A DNA stretch of 64,000 nucleotides from an uncultured Flavobacteriaceae bacterium. Lineage in GTDB: Bacteria > Bacteroidota > Bacteroidia > Flavobacteriales > Flavobacteriaceae. A program made the position numbers and the translations under genes. The notes beneath the pieces are model-generated. The model made no database searches, was not told the DNA's origin, and saw only the letters and a list, made by a program, of their open reading frames with translations. Within the stretch, counting starts at the first letter, position 1. Every line of letters starts with the position of its first letter. Shown here piece by piece: positions 62,930-64,000 of the stretch. The stretch is from assembly GCA_947494205.1 (NCBI GenBank), contig CANLUH010000002.1:124001-188000 (forward strand), in the 5' to 3' direction.

Positions 62930-64000
62930 ATGTCAAACACAGGAACGTCATCGAAAGTCCCAATAGGTCAAAAAATCGCTTTTGGATTTGGAATGTTAGC
63001 TAATCAAATGTTTCCAGCAGCACTAGGAATTTTTATGGTTGTATTAATTCAAGATTTAGGGTTTCCAACTTGGATGTGGGGAGTTTTATTTTTTCTTCCA
63101 CGGGTATTCGATTCTATAACCGATCCAGTAATGGGATTTATTTCAGATAATACAAGATCTGTTTGGGGTAGACGTAGGCAATATGTGCTTATAGGAGCTA
63201 TTATAATGGGGATTTCGTTTGCATTAATGTGGCAATTATATAAAGATGATAGCTTAACATATAATTTTACTTACTTTTTATTATGGTCTCTTGTATTTTA
63301 CTTAGGGCTTACTATTTTTTCCGTCCCTTATGTTGCTATGGGGTATGAGATGAGCGATGATTTCCATGAGCGTACAAATATAATGGCAGTTGCACAATGG
63401 ATAGGGCAATGGGCTTGGGTAATTGCACCGTGGTTTTGGGTAATAATGTACGATCCCTCTTGGTTTGAAGAAGGCGCAGATGTTGCCACTAGAACTATTG
63501 CAATTTGGGTTGCTGTTATTTGTGCAATTTTCGCGATGATTCCTGCTCTTTTTATAAAAAGTAAATCGACTTTAGACGATGATAGCTTAACACCTTTAAC
63601 TTTAAAAACAATTGGAGGTAGTTTAAAGCAGATTTTAGATAATTTTAAAGAAGCGTTTAAAATTGAAGTATTTAAAAAACTATGTTTTTCTACTTTTCTA
63701 ATTTTTAATGCATTTAATACCGTTGCTGGCTTTTCGTTTTTTATTGTAGTCTATTATTTATTTAATGGAGATGCTGGAGCAGCTGGTATTTGGCCTACTT
63801 TATTAGGAAGTGTAGGTGCTTTAGTAACAACTTTCTTAGTGATTCCTATTGTTGCAAAAATGTCGAAAGTTTTAGGGAAAAAGAAAGCTTTTATGGTGTC
63901 GCAAGGTATTTCTGTTTTGGGATATCTAATGCTTTGGTTCTTGTTTATTCCTGGTAAACCTTATATGTTTTTATTCGCTTTACCCTTTTTCTCTTTTGGA
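62930..64000 (+). CDS. GPH/MFS-family sugar:cation symporter, N-terminal part (cut by window end)
   Basis: ATG at 62930 opens MSNTGTSSKVPIGQKIAFGF, and the frame stays open for 357 codons to the window end. About nine membrane helices are visible. The FFLPRVFDSITDPVMGFISD segment and WGRRRQYVLIGA loop are characteristic of glycoside-pentoside-hexuronide symporters, as is VPYVAMGYEMSDDFHERTNI. It would import glucose or laminari-oligosaccharides across the inner membrane for the cytoplasmic phosphorylase. Last gene of the visible locus. Confidence 0.92.
   Translation, partial: MSNTGTSSKVPIGQKIAFGFGMLANQMFPAALGIFMVVLIQDLGFPTWMWGVLFFLPRVFDSITDPVMGFISDNTRSVWGRRRQYVLIGAIIMGISFALMWQLYKDDSLTYNFTYFLLWSLVFYLGLTIFSVPYVAMGYEMSDDFHERTNIMAVAQWIGQWAWVIAPWFWVIMYDPSWFEEGADVATRTIAIWVAVICAIFAMIPALFIKSKSTLDDDSLTPLTLKTIGGSLKQILDNFKEAFKIEVFKKLCFSTFLIFNAFNTVAGFSFFIVVYYLFNGDAGAAGIWPTLLGSVGALVTTFLVIPIVAKMSKVLGKKKAFMVSQGISVLGYLMLWFLFIPGKPYMFLFALPFFSFG

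Overview
The window is AT-rich DNA from a marine-type member of the Bacteroidota, most likely the Flavobacteriaceae. Supporting signs are TAnnTTTG -7 promoter boxes, long FtsX/MacB permeases in tandem, many lipoproteins, intergenic palindromes of flavobacterial type, and a beta-1,3-glucan (laminarin) utilisation locus. No rRNA, tRNA or CRISPR array was seen. The species cannot be named from the sequence alone.

Layout. (1) 1-13.4 kb, + strand: an export locus with one truncated and four complete ~800-aa FtsX/MacB permeases, a head-GIN secreted protein, one LolD/MacB-type ATPase and a TolC-family outer-membrane protein. A palindrome-rich spacer lies before the fifth permease. (2) 13.5-14.4 kb: two small unrecognised genes. 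(3) 14.4-26.2 kb, + strand: a MORN/YwqK-like protein followed by a compact operon for a type II secretion-like (type IV filament superfamily) machine. It encodes a GspK-like tip candidate with a beta-helix-like domain, two minor pseudopilins, GspF, a GspG-like pseudopilin, a prepilin peptidase, GspE, a GspD secretin, a PilM/PilN-like (GspL) protein, a GspM/PilO-like protein, a lipoprotein with three FN3-like repeats and a GspC/PilP-like protein. A 19-bp-stem terminator closes it. This is the most interesting system here, because Flavobacteriaceae are usually discussed in terms of type IX secretion. (4) 26.3-33.4 kb, - strand: an accessory island of small hypothetical, lipoprotein, LRR and immunity-like genes separated by repeated intergenic sequences. 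It includes a frameshifted Imm11-like gene and a REP-associated transposase remnant. (5) 33.4-35 kb, - strand: a DUF1569/DinB-like protein and a LytTR regulator broken by one in-frame stop. (6) 35.3-39.7 kb, + strand: an AraC regulator and a probable D-amino-acid or peptidoglycan-peptide salvage operon (small basic protein, cupin, small SH3-like protein, DUF1611/DgcN-like protein, alanine/ornithine-racemase-like protein, VanX-type D,D-dipeptidase). (7) 40-45.6 kb, - strand: a four-gene operon of a small dehydrogenase-type subunit, a GMC oxidoreductase, a ferritin-like protein and a phosphoesterase, none with a visible signal peptide. (8) 46-64 kb, + strand: a beta-propeller/Y_Y_Y/LuxR-HTH sensor-regulator followed by the beta-glucan locus: a GH-A-type glycosidase apparently fused to an outer-membrane beta-barrel, surface lipoproteins, GH16, a PKD lipoprotein, a terminator, then a GH149-like phosphorylase, GH17, GH30 and a GPH-family sugar symporter cut by the window end.

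How the parts work together. In the last region GH16, GH17 and GH30 would cut and debranch beta-1,3-glucan outside the cytoplasm. The symporter would import oligosaccharides or glucose, and the signal-less phosphorylase would release glucose-1-phosphate inside the cell. No SusC/SusD pair lies in the window, so the barrel-fused glycosidase is a candidate for an outer-membrane role. All functional statements rest on motif recognition by eye. No database search was possible.
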